The position numbers were made by a program, and so were the translations under genes. From Brassica napus (Eukaryota; Streptophyta; Magnoliopsida; Brassicales; Brassicaceae), in contig NC_063437.1 in the NCBI RefSeq assembly GCF_020379485.1, forward strand, positions 19,803,726 to 19,867,725: 64,000 nt of DNA. Reading direction: 5' to 3'. Below the pieces are notes generated by a model, which was given only the letters and a program-made list of their open reading frames with translations, made no database searches and was not told the DNA's origin. Positions 13,233 through 23,202 of this stretch are shown piece after piece; the stretch's first letter is position 1, and each line of letters starts with the position of its first letter.

Positions 13233-15119
13233 ATGGCAAAACAAGCCAAGTGTGTTTCTTTCTCTACCACTTCTCCTAAATCAATCCTGTCTTCTCTTTC
13301 TTCATCCACTTCTTTCTCACAATCCCCTATCAACCAGACTTTTTCTCTGTCCATGGTGGAGGAAACCTTGGATTCCACGGAACCAATCATCAAGAAATGG
13401 GATCCAAACACAAAGACCATCTCTCTGTTCAGACACAGCAGAAAACAAGCCAAAGAGTTCATCATATGCGTCCGTGACTTACGCAGAGCCATGCACTTTC
13501 TTGTCTCTCAACACTCTCAATCTCCCAACCTTGTTCTTACACATAGCCTGATGGAGATTGCTATGTCCAGGCTTGAAAAAGAGTTCTTCATGATACTATC
13601 TTCCAACCTAGACCAGCTTGATCCTGAATCAGTCTCTGGTCACTCCTCAATATCTAGCTATTCAGAGTTTGAATATGTTATGCAATCTGATGATGAGATG
13701 GAGAAGGCTAGTGAATCCATCGCTGAGGTTGAGAAAGCTTCAGCTCTGGTGATGTATGACTTAAAGGTCATAGCAGAGACTATGATCAGCTGTGGTTATG
13801 GTAAAGAGTGCATAAAGAGTTATAAGATGATCAGAAAGTCAATAGTTGATTAAGGGCTACACTTACTTGGGATCCAAAAGTGCAAGATCTCCTTGTTTAA
13901 CAGAACTGATTGGAGCGTGCTTGAGCCTATGATCAAGAACTGGATCAAAGCTGCAAAGATTGGAGTCACAACACTCTTCAAAGGAGAGAAACTTCTCTGT
14001 GATCATGTCTTCTCTTCTTCCACTACAATAAGAGACTCTTGCTTCTATGAGATAGCTAACGAATCAGGGCTCAATCTCTTTAGTCTACCTGAGCTCGTCG
14101 TCAACAAGGAGAAGAAACCACCACCTGAGAGGATCTTCAAGCTCATGGATCTCTATGCAGCTATCTCTGAACTCAGGCCAGAGATAGAGCTGATCTTCAA
14201 CTTTGATTCAGTTGCTTCTGTCAAGACATTGGCTATTTCATCACTCAAGAAACTCAAGAACTCAATCCACACGTGTCTCACCGAGTTTGAGTTGAAAATA
14301 CAAAAGGATTCTTCTAAAGCACTTACTCCTGGAGGAGGGATTCACAGGCTGACTCGAACAACAATGAGTTTTATATCATCATTGTCTGGATACAGCCGTG
14401 TCTTGTCTGAGATCCTTGCGGAACACGCTATCAAGAGAAACACTCGTTTTCTTGAATCTTACTTCACGGCTCCAATCTTGGAAGATGAACACATCAACCA
14501 CCATGCAACCTCGGTCCATATAGCTTGGCTCATACTGGTTCTCTTATGCAAACTAGACATTAAAGCAGAGAGTTACAAGGATGTGTCTCTCTCTTACCTC
14601 TTCCTAGTCAACAACATTCGGTTAGTGGTTGATACCGTTCGTTCAACTCATCACCTCAGGAACCTTTTAGGAGACGACTGGCTCACCAAGCACGAAGCAA
14701 AACTCAGAAGCTACACTACAAACTACGAGAACGCAGCATGGGCCAAAGTTTACCAAACCGTACCGGTGAGAACCAGTACCACACTATCACCAGACCAGGC
14801 CAAAACACATTTCAAGAGGTTTCACGTGGCATTCGAAGAAGCGTACATGAAACAATCATCATGTGTTATACTTGATGCGAAACTGAGAGACGAGTTTAAG
14901 GTTTCTATAGCAAGGAAACTCGTACCGGAGTACAAAGAGTTTTACCAAAAGTACTTGCCAATGCTTAGAGAGGAGATAAACATAGAGATGCTGGTGAGGT
15001 TTAAACCTGATAACTTGGAGAACTATCTCTCACATCTTTTCCATGGAACACCAATGCTTAGTGACTCTTCTTCTTCTGCTTCTTCTTCTTCCATGTGTAT
15101 CTCACTTGGATATGGATGA
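13233..15119 (+). pseudogene. EXO70H2: Exocyst subunit EXO70H2-like, intronless, interrupted by one nonsense codon
   Basis: EXO70 proteins are subunits of the exocyst complex that tethers secretory vesicles to the plasma membrane; the H clade is expanded in plants. The reading frame runs 628 codons without introns, close to the roughly 637 residues I recall for Arabidopsis EXO70H2 (At2g39380). It starts [17 protein letters not shown] and ends in a serine-rich tail after the Exo70 C-terminal helical bundle (about residues 230-610). Codon 207 is TAA (13851-13853) directly after KSIVD. The codons after it continue in the same frame as [13 protein letters not shown] and then [16 protein letters not shown], so this is a single-base nonsense change (probably GAA to TAA), not a frameshift. 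No other lesion was seen. The product would stop before the Exo70 core. It could be a young pseudogene, a null allele or a base-call error. Confidence 0.9.
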
Positions 15120-17290
15120 AAAATTCACAGAGCATTGTCTAGCATATTCACTCAAAAATGGATGTAAAATTTCAGTTTTGTATAATCATACCGGATTTTC
15201 TAGTGTCATGAAAACCGGTCGGACCGGGTGAGTCTTTGGTTTGATTATAAATTATCGTTTAATTCCCTACCCGAGATGCAAACAAATTTTAATATTTTAC
15301 AATCATCCCTCAAGGCATTGGAATAAAATAAACACAAGATAATATACTCAAAACCGCATACTATGTAATTCATATAGGTGTTTCAAAAAAAAAGAAGTAA
15401 TTCATATATATTTTTATAATATCATTCATATATGAGGGAGATGACATTTGAAAATGGGGCAAGTAAACCCTGGAATCAAGTAATATGTCTGAAACATGCT
15501 ACAATGGGATGTGACCTTGCCGATACATAAATAAAAGAGTTCCACACTATCTTACAAATTAAACATCTATACAGAAAACGATAAATACGTAATATAAAAA
15601 ATTATGCTATGAAGCGTATTGAAAATTTGTGTTTGGTGAATAAAATCAAAATTATTATAATATGTTGATTCTTAAAAATCCAAATACTATACTACTAGGT
15701 GTTTTGCCCGCACATGCGAACCTATTTTTTTGTGAACATTTATTAGTTTATGTTTTATTAATTCAAAAATCAAAATGATAATTTTTTTTTATATTTTTTA
15801 AAAAATTAAATCAAACATCAAATTATTTATATATGACAAATATTTTATTTATTCAAATGCTTTTTTATTTATATTTAATTATAAATAATTTCATATTTTA
15901 ATTTTCAATTTTTATAATAGAAAAATATTATTTCAAGGTAACAATATAATATATAAGATAACAACACAATATAATAAGAATTATCTTATTATAATATATA
16001 TAGGAATTATCTTTTTATTTTTAAATATATTTTTGATTTTGGATAATTCTTAGTTTTAATCACTTATATTATTAAAAAATCAAATTCGTTTTTATTTTTT
16101 ATTAATTTATATATTTAATTTATTAAGGGTATCATTGATATTAACCACTCTAACTTTTAACGTAGGAGCTCCGTAGTTAAAAATTACTTCGCAAATAATA
16201 GCAATTTTTATAATAGAAAAATATTATTTCAAGGTAACAATACAATATATAAGATAACAACACAATATATTAAGAATTATCTTATTATAATATATATATA
16301 AATTATCTTTTTATTTTTAAATATATTTTTGATTTTGGATAATTCTTAGTTTTAATCACTTATATTATTAAAAAATCAAATTCGTTTTTAGTTTTTATTA
16401 ATTTATATATTTAATTTATTAAAGATATCATTGATATTAACCACTCTAACTTTTAACGTTGGAGCTCTGTTGTTAAAAATTACTTTGCAAATAATAGTAT
16501 AGATAGATAGATGTTGTATTTTCTGGAGTTTGTACTATAAATATTAAGATTTGAGAATATTAACCAAACCAAGCGAGTGTCAAAGTTTTCTTTTAACAGA
16601 GTCATTTGAATGTTTTTAATAAAATAAAATGTTATGTTTTATATAAATCATTCATTTTTTCTTTAAATACATTATATATACTTTTGATCTTAAAATTTTA
16701 TGTTCTGGTTGTATCTACTAATGTTTTGTAAATTTGGGAAGAAGCAAACATATCACCTTATCTGTAGATTAAATGTCTTTGTGTTAACATTACAATATAC
16801 GGGTCACGACACAATCATATCGTTGTATCATACTATTTGGTCAGTGTTGATGTATTTATTAACCACTAACCAATAAGACAGAAAATTAGCAAACACGTGG
16901 GCTTCTACCAAGAATATTGTCGCTAATCGTCGTCCTTGTCTAAATTTAAAGAAATCCAAATACACATAATAAAACACCATAAGTAAAATAATTATCAGAT
17001 AGGCTATTATACCAATACTTAAAGTTAATTATGTATGAGATACTTTTGTTTTTATTCTAAAACTTTGTCTTGCTATTCGTTCTTTCATTGTTTAAGGTTT
17101 AATCACCATTAGTGAAGATGATGAACCCGTTAACTTTCTAAACCCAATCAAATAAATCTTCCTAATTTTATTATTTATTTCCTAATATTTTTATCATAGA
17201 TGTACGTAAAATAAAAACACAATTTGGTCCACACTCCACAGTTGTACCATCTTTACCAAATCAAAAACCTAACACTAAACTTTCTCTTGC
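15120..17290. other. Repeat-rich intergenic region between EXO70H2 and MAKR4
   Basis: EXO70H2 3' flank, then an AT-rich repetitive block (about 15690-16515) described separately, then ordinary AT-rich DNA up to the MAKR4 promoter. No coding sequence was recognised. Confidence 0.5.
15906..16497. repeat. Tandem duplication of a 296-bp AT-rich unit
   Basis: The unit starting caatttttataatagaaaa at 15906 repeats with near identity from 16202, an offset of 296 bp; both copies end in gcaaataatag. The block is preceded at about 15699 by ctaggtgttttgcccgcaca and followed by tatagatagatagatg. These flanks suggest it is part of a dispersed non-autonomous element, possibly Helitron-like; the class is not established from the sequence. 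Confidence 0.75.
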
Positions 17291-17291
17291 A

Positions 17292-17300
17292 TATATAAAA
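17292..17300 (+). promoter_or_regulatory. TATA box of MAKR4
   Basis: tatataaaa lies 86 bp upstream of the MAKR4 start codon, and the sequence between is CT- and CA-rich as in plant leaders. Confidence 0.6.
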
Positions 17301-17377
17301 ACACACCTCCTCTACTCTTAACTCATATCACTAATCACCAAAACATAATACAAAAAGAAGAAACACGCATTAACAAA

Positions 17378-18316
17378 ATGGCAGCTAATCTAGAGTGGTG
17401 TGACAGTGATGTAGAGGAAGATTACATAGACATGGAAGTCACTTCTTTCACTAACCTCGTACGCAAAGCTCTCAACAACAACAACAACAAGCCTAGAGAA
17501 TTTGAGTTCCAAATGTCTCATCTATGTCCTCTCGAGATAGACAAAACCACTTCTCCAGCAGATGAACTCTTCTACAAAGGGAAGCTCCTCCCTCTTCACT
17601 TACCTCCACGTCTCCAAATGGTTCAAAAGCTTCTAGAAGAGTACACCTTTGATGAAGAGTTCTACAGCACACCGTTAGCCACCGGTACGGTTACAACTCC
17701 GGTGACGAGTAACACTCCGTTTGAATCTTGCACCGTCTCTCCGGTAGATTCTTGTCAAGTGAGCAAAGAGCTTAACCCCAAAGACTATTTTCTTGAATAT
17801 TCAAGTTCACTGGAGGATGATGAGAAGAAGAAATCTTGGGGCAAGAAGCTAAGATTGATCAAACAGTTGAGTTTTGGAACTAAGATTAAAGCTTCGAGAG
17901 CTTATCTAAGATCGTTCTTTGGGAAGTCAAGTTGTTCTGACGAGTCGAGAGTTGCTGATGAAGGATCTATGTTGAGGTATTCTCGAGCAGAGAGACCTAA
18001 AAAGCAGAGTAGCGGTTCTGTTCCTAGGAGCCATAGGAGATCGTTTTCGGTTTCCATGAGGAGACAAGCTGCAAAGAGTTTGAACAACAAGTCATCGGCT
18101 AGCTTAGGGTTTCGTCCGTTGCAGTTTTTGAAGAGAAGTACGAGTTCGAGCTCAGAGGTAGAGAACTCTATTCAAGGAGCTATCTTGCATTGCAAGCAAT
18201 CTCAGCAACAGAAGCAGAGGCAGTATAGTGTTAATGAGGTTGGATTTTGTTCGTTGTCAACTTCCAAAACTGCAAGGGCAGATGATCAAGAACGGGCTCA
18301 GATGTTTAGGGGTTAA
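17378..18316 (+). CDS. MAKR4: Membrane-associated kinase regulator 4 (MAKR4), intact
   Basis: Single-exon gene of 312 residues, full length compared with the Arabidopsis protein as I remember it (At2g39370). MAKR proteins are BKI1-related, plasma-membrane-bound regulators acting with receptor kinases; MAKR4 is reported in lateral root development. Visible features: acidic N-terminus EWCDSDVEEDYIDMEV; conserved block LPPRLQMVQKLLEEYTFDEEFYSTP; Thr/Ser-rich middle; a basic membrane-binding segment around residues 150-185 (KKSWGKKLRLIKQ then ASRAYLRSFFGK); a Ser/Arg-rich region SHRRSFSVSMRRQAAKS; C-terminal AQMFRG. The membrane hook is inferred from the basic cluster. It has no transmembrane segment. 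Flanked on its 3' side by a copia element that begins about 620 bp downstream. Confidence 0.95.
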   Translation: MAANLEWCDSDVEEDYIDMEVTSFTNLVRKALNNNNNKPREFEFQMSHLCPLEIDKTTSPADELFYKGKLLPLHLPPRLQMVQKLLEEYTFDEEFYSTPLATGTVTTPVTSNTPFESCTVSPVDSCQVSKELNPKDYFLEYSSSLEDDEKKKSWGKKLRLIKQLSFGTKIKASRAYLRSFFGKSSCSDESRVADEGSMLRYSRAERPKKQSSGSVPRSHRRSFSVSMRRQAAKSLNNKSSASLGFRPLQFLKRSTSSSSEVENSIQGAILHCKQSQQQKQRQYSVNEVGFCSLSTSKTARADDQERAQMFRG

Positions 18317-18938
18317 CTAAATAAATAAATTAGACTGAAGACGATGAGAAGATAATAATGAGTGAGAGTGTGAGAACTAAAGATTAGATTCTTTGTTTTC
18401 TTTTGATTTTTACTCTTATTTTGCTTCTTTGTTTTTCGATGAAATTTCATAAATCCCTAAGGCCATTTCCGTGTAAAAAATAAATAAATATGATTACAAA
18501 TATTTGTTTTAGATTCAGTTACATGTGATTAGAAATTTTTTATTCGATTCCAGTTTCGAAACATAAATTAATTCAAGTGCCTACCATAATCTGAGAGTAT
18601 TTAAGGATTTTATTATTCAGTAGTAGAGTGGTAACTTTTTCTCCCAATATATGTGTTTAAAATCACATATGTTTGATGTTGTTTAGCTTGTTTATCTTTA
18701 TTTTTCTCATATTGGTTTTTCTTAATATTGACATTACACCGCATAACAGTTATGAATTAATTTTTTTTTTTTTTGCTATGGTTGTTCATAATTGATTTTA
18801 TATAATTGTAACTAAAAATATCATATGAATAATTTAATTTAAACTTAATTCTTGTGAAAACGTGGATTGTCTCTAATTTGACACATCTTTTGAACTTAAA
18901 TATTGCATAAAATCACCACAAAGTAGTGATATTAGCAG

Positions 18939-19294
18939 TGTGAATAAAAGAGAAAGAGGAGAACAAAGTGACTGAAAATTATATCTCTTTTCTTATTGAA
19001 TAATATTTAGTTACAAGCTTCCTTTTATATACAAATGGAAGGGTTTCCTAAACCTAGTTCCCTCAGTCTTGGACCACGAACCACGTGTCGATTGCTTAGA
19101 TGCACTCCACAGCTTGCAAGGGGACATACCGGTTAGATAGGGACATCTCATAGTCAGCTACAGCTGGTCTCTTTGTCCTTATGCTCTGTTGCTTGGACAG
19201 TACGGTTTTACCGTTGTGGCTTATCAATTCATGTTGTTGGGCCTTCTCTCCTGGACTCGATAAGCCCACTGCGGTTTGATGTTGTATACTTTCA
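18939..19294 (-). repeat. 3' LTR of the copia element (356 bp)
   Basis: Read on the minus strand it starts TGAAAGTATACAAC and ends TTTTATTCACA. Compared with the other LTR it has one extra 23-bp stretch (around 19209-19231, gtggcttatcaattcatg and following), bounded by a repeated gttg. The pol reading frame runs into it and stops at 19096. Confidence 0.95.
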
Positions 19295-21672
19295 TCCCCC
19301 CGCAAACTGATGGTGGTGAGATTACCAACACTCAGTTTGGTACGAAGTGTCTGAAACGACTGTCGTGGTAGTGACTTAGTAAATATATCTGCAAGTTGCA
19401 GTGCAGACGGAACGTGTTGAACCTCCAGAACTCCCAACGCCACACGTTCCCGTACATAATGGTAATCAGTCTCAAAGTGTTTTGATCGACCATGGAGCAC
19501 CGGATTAGCAGTGAGCTGAACGGCAGAGAGATTGTCACAACGAAGAATGGCAGGTCTTGGCTGATGTATCCGCAAATCTCGAAGGATAAACGACAGCCAC
19601 GTCAACTCAGAAGCAGTGCTCGCAAGGGTTCGATACTCAGCCTCTGTGGAGGAGCGAGACACGGTGGGTTGCCGTTTAGCAGACCAAGACACAATATTGG
19701 AACCAAGCAGAACACAAAAACCCCCTGTAGAGCGTCGAGTATCTCGACAGCCTGCCCAATCACTGTCACTATATGCCAAGACATCCAAGTTACAGTTGCG
19801 AAAGAAGTGAATTCCCATAGCAGAGGTTCCGCGAAGATATCGAAGGACTCGCTTCAACAGATGGAAATCAGCTTCAGTCGGAGAATGCATTCTTTGACAG
19901 ATAAAGTTAACAGCGAATTGGATGTCTGGACGAGTGATAGTGAGATACTGAAGCTTCCCAGCAAGACTACGGAAGTATGTTGGATCAGAAAAGAGACGTT
20001 TATCTTCATACACTTGATCAAGGCGCAGTGGAAGAGGTGTGTGAACCGGATTACACTCAGACATGTTAGCATGATGGAGGATCTCCTCTGTGTATTTTGT
20101 CTGACTCAGAAACAGTCCGGATGCGGTACGTTGCGCCTGAACCCCCAGGAAGTAGTGCAAACTGCCCAAGTCCTTCATAGAAAAACGGCTACTGAGTTCA
20201 GCTATGAGAGACCGAAACAGAGAAGGGTTTGAGCCAGTGAGCAGAATGTCGTCCACATACAGTAAAAGCACCATTGTATCACCTTTGTGATGATAAACAA
20301 AGAGAGAAGGGTCGGCTTTACTGCAGATGAAACCGTACTCCAGTAGATAGTTACTGAACTTGTCAAACCAGGCTCTAGGAGCCTGTTTGAGACCGTACAA
20401 GGCCTTTTTTAGAGAGCAGACATGATTGGGTTTAGCACTGTCTTCAAAACCAGGTGGTTGGATCATAAACACTTCTTCCTTCAACTCACCATGAAGAAAT
20501 GCGTTCTTTACATCAAGTTGAGTAATACTCCAGTTCTTTGATGTCGCCACAGCAAGAACAATTCGAATAGTTGAGGTTCGGACAACCGGACTATAGGTTT
20601 CAGTGAAGTCAATCCCTTCTTCTTGACGGAACCCCTTAGCAACGAGACGAGCTTTGAGTTTGTCTAGTGTGCCATCCGCATGAAGCTTAACCGTGAAAAC
20701 CCATCTGCACCCGAGTATATTCATATCCTTAGTAGCTTCTGTCAGCACCCACGTATGATTCTGAAAGATAGAGTCAAGTTCATCTAACATCGCTTGTCTC
20801 CAGCCAGGATGTGCCAGAGCTTCTGCAACAGTTTGAGGTAATGATGGAATTGTCTTACTTGCTACCAAAGCATACCGAGGATTCGGTTTCCTAATGCCCA
20901 TCTGAGACCTTGTGGTCATTGAGTGGCTAGCACGTGGGTCATTCTCTGGCGCCATTGTGGTTTCTTGTTGGAGAGGAGCATGATCCGGAACTGACCGCGC
21001 TTGTTCTGAGACACGTTCAGGAGTAGATGGAGCTGCTTCATGTCCAGAAGGGGCTTGTATACTGTCTGGAGCTGGAGTCTCATCATGACCCGTAGGGATG
21101 TGGCTAACATCTTGTGGATATTCCGAAACTTGGAGAGGTACAGTAGGTAGATAAACTGGAGGAGAAGATGAAGTTGTACCTTCTTGCCAAGCTTTCAGAA
21201 GACCCGTTTTATGTTGTACCACAAGATGTTTATATTTATCAGCAAAAGGAAATATCTGTTCATCAAAGATGACATGTCTAGATATATATACCCTCCCCGT
21301 AGGTGGATACAAACATCGATATCCCTTGTACTGGGGGTGATACCCAAGGAACACACAAGGTAGAGATCGCGGTTCAAACTTGTGCTGAGTAAACGGACGC
21401 AGACACGGGTAGCATGCTGAACCGAAGACTCTGAGAAAGGAGTAATCAGGTGACTGTTTGAGGAGTATTTCAGAGGGACTCTTCTGTTGCAGAGCCGCAG
21501 AAGGAATGATATTGCTGATGAAGTTGGCAGTATAGAACGCCTCAACCCAGTAACGAAGAGGAGTGTGGCTCTGGAACAACATGGAGAGCCCTAGTTCAGT
21601 GAGGTGACGATGTTTACGTTCGGCCAGACCGTTACATTGTATTTCATTAAGAGGAAAGAGTGGCTGCAACAA
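19096..21672 (-). CDS. Copia pol fragment: integrase C-terminal part, reverse transcriptase, RNase H
   Basis: An 858-codon open frame. Domains in order: GLAERKHRHL near residues 15-25, the end of the integrase core including its conserved Glu region; then the GAG-pre-integrase-distal region SEILLKQSPDYSFLRVFG; a variable Ser/Pro-rich linker; reverse transcriptase (about 305-545) with WVFTVKLHADG, LDVKNAFLHG and the catalytic LLYVDDILLTG; RNase H (about 665-810) with YSDSDWAGCRDTRRSTGG and SSTEAEYRTL. The first about 13 residues do not belong to integrase; the usual PQQNG is replaced by IQCNG, marking a junction at about 21640-21660. The protein would lack gag, protease and two of the three integrase acidic residues. 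The frame itself is undamaged, so the loss of the 5' half happened recently or the element moves with help in trans. Confidence 0.93.
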   Translation of the reverse strand: MLQPLFPLNEIQCNGLAERKHRHLTELGLSMLFQSHTPLRYWVEAFYTANFISNIIPSAALQQKSPSEILLKQSPDYSFLRVFGSACYPCLRPFTQHKFEPRSLPCVFLGYHPQYKGYRCLYPPTGRVYISRHVIFDEQIFPFADKYKHLVVQHKTGLLKAWQEGTTSSSPPVYLPTVPLQVSEYPQDVSHIPTGHDETPAPDSIQAPSGHEAAPSTPERVSEQARSVPDHAPLQQETTMAPENDPRASHSMTTRSQMGIRKPNPRYALVASKTIPSLPQTVAEALAHPGWRQAMLDELDSIFQNHTWVLTEATKDMNILGCRWVFTVKLHADGTLDKLKARLVAKGFRQEEGIDFTETYSPVVRTSTIRIVLAVATSKNWSITQLDVKNAFLHGELKEEVFMIQPPGFEDSAKPNHVCSLKKALYGLKQAPRAWFDKFSNYLLEYGFICSKADPSLFVYHHKGDTMVLLLYVDDILLTGSNPSLFRSLIAELSSRFSMKDLGSLHYFLGVQAQRTASGLFLSQTKYTEEILHHANMSECNPVHTPLPLRLDQVYEDKRLFSDPTYFRSLAGKLQYLTITRPDIQFAVNFICQRMHSPTEADFHLLKRVLRYLRGTSAMGIHFFRNCNLDVLAYSDSDWAGCRDTRRSTGGFCVLLGSNIVSWSAKRQPTVSRSSTEAEYRTLASTASELTWLSFILRDLRIHQPRPAILRCDNLSAVQLTANPVLHGRSKHFETDYHYVRERVALGVLEVQHVPSALQLADIFTKSLPRQSFQTLRTKLSVGNLTTISLRGDESIQHQTAVGLSSPGEKAQQHELISHNGKTVLSKQQSIRTKRPAVADYEMSLSNRYVPLQAVECI
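19295..19306 (-). other. Polypurine tract of the copia element
   Basis: Read on the minus strand it is TTTGCGGGGGGA immediately before the 3' LTR, the usual plus-strand priming site position for copia elements. Confidence 0.85.
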
Positions 21673-22852
21673 TAGCAGCCTTGGTTACATTCATCAAACA
21701 CTAACGACATATATATAAGCAAACCCTAGTTACATGATTCATCAAAACTTCTTATTGGATCAGAATATGGGCTTCTCTTGTGGGCTTCAATACTCCCCCG
21801 CAAACTTGGCGGCGGGTGAACACAAAGCTGACAGGTTTGAATGCATCTGAAGATGGTTTTGAAGGAGACATGACAAGTTAAGCAGGATGCTTGTAGTGTT
21901 GGCAAATGGCTTTATTCACCATTGTAGACAAATATTAGTGTGAGATCTTTTCAGGTCTATACTTGGAGAGTATCACATGGCTTCACTCAGAGGTTTCTTT
22001 TGAACTTGGAGAGCTTAGTTGATCTCACTCAGAGGTATAATTGTGACCTCTTTGTCTCACTATGAATATAGGGTTCCTTTACCTATTTCATTCTTCTAAT
22101 ATGTCTCATGAAAAACTCTTTTCACACCTACTAAACAAACGCTACTCACTCTCTGCCTTCCATCTATATACCACCAAAACAGTGACTCTAAACAACCTGC
22201 CATTCTTGTTGGCATTTCAGCGAGCACTTTGTGTGCTTTAACAAAACCAGACTTGCTGCCATAAACCCATTGTTATAACCAACCACAGCCTACTCATTTA
22301 ACTTCAGGTTCCATACCTATGAATCTAAACCAGCCAGCAAGACAATCCAAGAAGCAACAATTTTCTATCCTCTGACTCAAAAGAGAGAAACGTAGATGAT
22401 ACCATGGATAAATGGTGTAGACTCTGAATCTTCAGGCAGATGAAGTCCTCTTTCTTTCTGGTCCGTTATGAGCTCGTCCCAGCACAACACCTTGGAGTAT
22501 CGCATCTACAGAAGATTAGTGTTGTTGAAGAACATAAAGCTTCTGCCTTTTTCCTTTTTTTTTTTTTTTTTTTTCCGCGAGGAAAGAAGCTGGTGGTGTG
22601 TTCGGGACGGTCTTCTTCTGGTCGCCTGTCACTCCTGGAGCTTCAGCAATGCTTTGAGAAGGATGAAGTCACAAGCACTTGAGTTGATAAATTTTTTTTT
22701 TTTTTTTTTTATCTCGATCTGTTTGTCGGAAGAGCAAAGCTATCTGAGTGAGTCTTGTCTATTTGACAGAAGCGTGAAGAAATGAGAGATACTGAAGCGG
22801 AATGGTTTTGATGCTCAAATAGAAGATATAACACCAAGATCTACTCCCTGGT
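21660..22852 (-). mobile_element. Non-coding 5' interior of the copia element, with the 3' end of a second copia
   Basis: On the minus strand, around 21790-21812, the sequence reads AAGTTTGCGGGGGAGTATTG followed by AAGCCCA, which looks like the end of another copia pol (PPSLRGG-type C-terminus), its polypurine tract and the start of its LTR. About 115 bp later it joins the integrase fragment of the main element. The part from about 21850 to 22852 has no recognisable coding sequence and contains two poly(T) runs. The simplest reading is a chimera of two different copia elements; this is inference. Confidence 0.6.
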
Positions 22853-22864
22853 GCTCTGATACCA
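22853..22864 (-). other. Primer-binding site (initiator Met-tRNA)
   Basis: On the minus strand, directly inside the 5' LTR, the sequence reads TGGTATCAGAGC, the standard complement of the plant initiator Met-tRNA 3' end used by copia elements. Confidence 0.93.
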
Positions 22865-23197
22865 TGTGAATAAAAGAGAAAGAGGAGAACAAAGTGACTG
22901 AAAATTATATCTCTTTTCTTATTGAATAATATTTAGTTACAAGCTTCCTTTTATATACAAATGGAAGGGTTTCCTAAACCTAGTTCCCTCAGTCTTGGAC
23001 CACGAACCACGTGTCGATTGCTTAGATGCACTCCACAGCTTGCAAGGGGACATACCGGTTAGATAGGGACATCTCATAGTCAGCTACAGCTGGTCTCTTT
23101 GTCCTTATGCTCTGTTGCTTGGACAGTACGGTTTTACCGTTGGGCCTTCTCTCCTGGACTCGATAAGCCCACTGCGGTTTGATGTTGTATACTTTCA
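22865..23197 (-). repeat. 5' LTR of the copia element (333 bp)
   Basis: Same sequence as 18939-19294 except for a 23-bp absence where gttg repeats meet. Bounded by TG and CA, and followed on the plus strand by the target duplication agcag. Confidence 0.95.
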
Positions 23198-23202
23198 AGC
23201 AG

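Larger units (their letters stand above)
18934..23202 (-). mobile_element. Ty1/copia LTR retrotransposon, internally rearranged, with 5-bp target duplication AGCAG
   Basis: Two long terminal repeats (18939-19294 and 22865-23197) are flanked by agcag at 18934-18938 and 23198-23202. The element is transcribed leftward. Next to the right LTR is a primer-binding site complementary to initiator Met-tRNA; next to the left LTR is a polypurine tract. At 4.26 kb it is short for the family. The pol frame starts in the middle of integrase and no gag or protease is recognisable. The right interior (about 21660-22850) is not coding and contains what looks like the 3' end of a different copia element. The LTRs look identical apart from one 23-bp gap, so the insertion is young. 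It cannot be autonomous. Confidence 0.95.

Noticed and set aside
19492..20232. 246-codon plus-strand frame within the copia element
   Set aside because: It is antisense to the RNase H / reverse transcriptase coding sequence; length comes from the constrained opposite strand.
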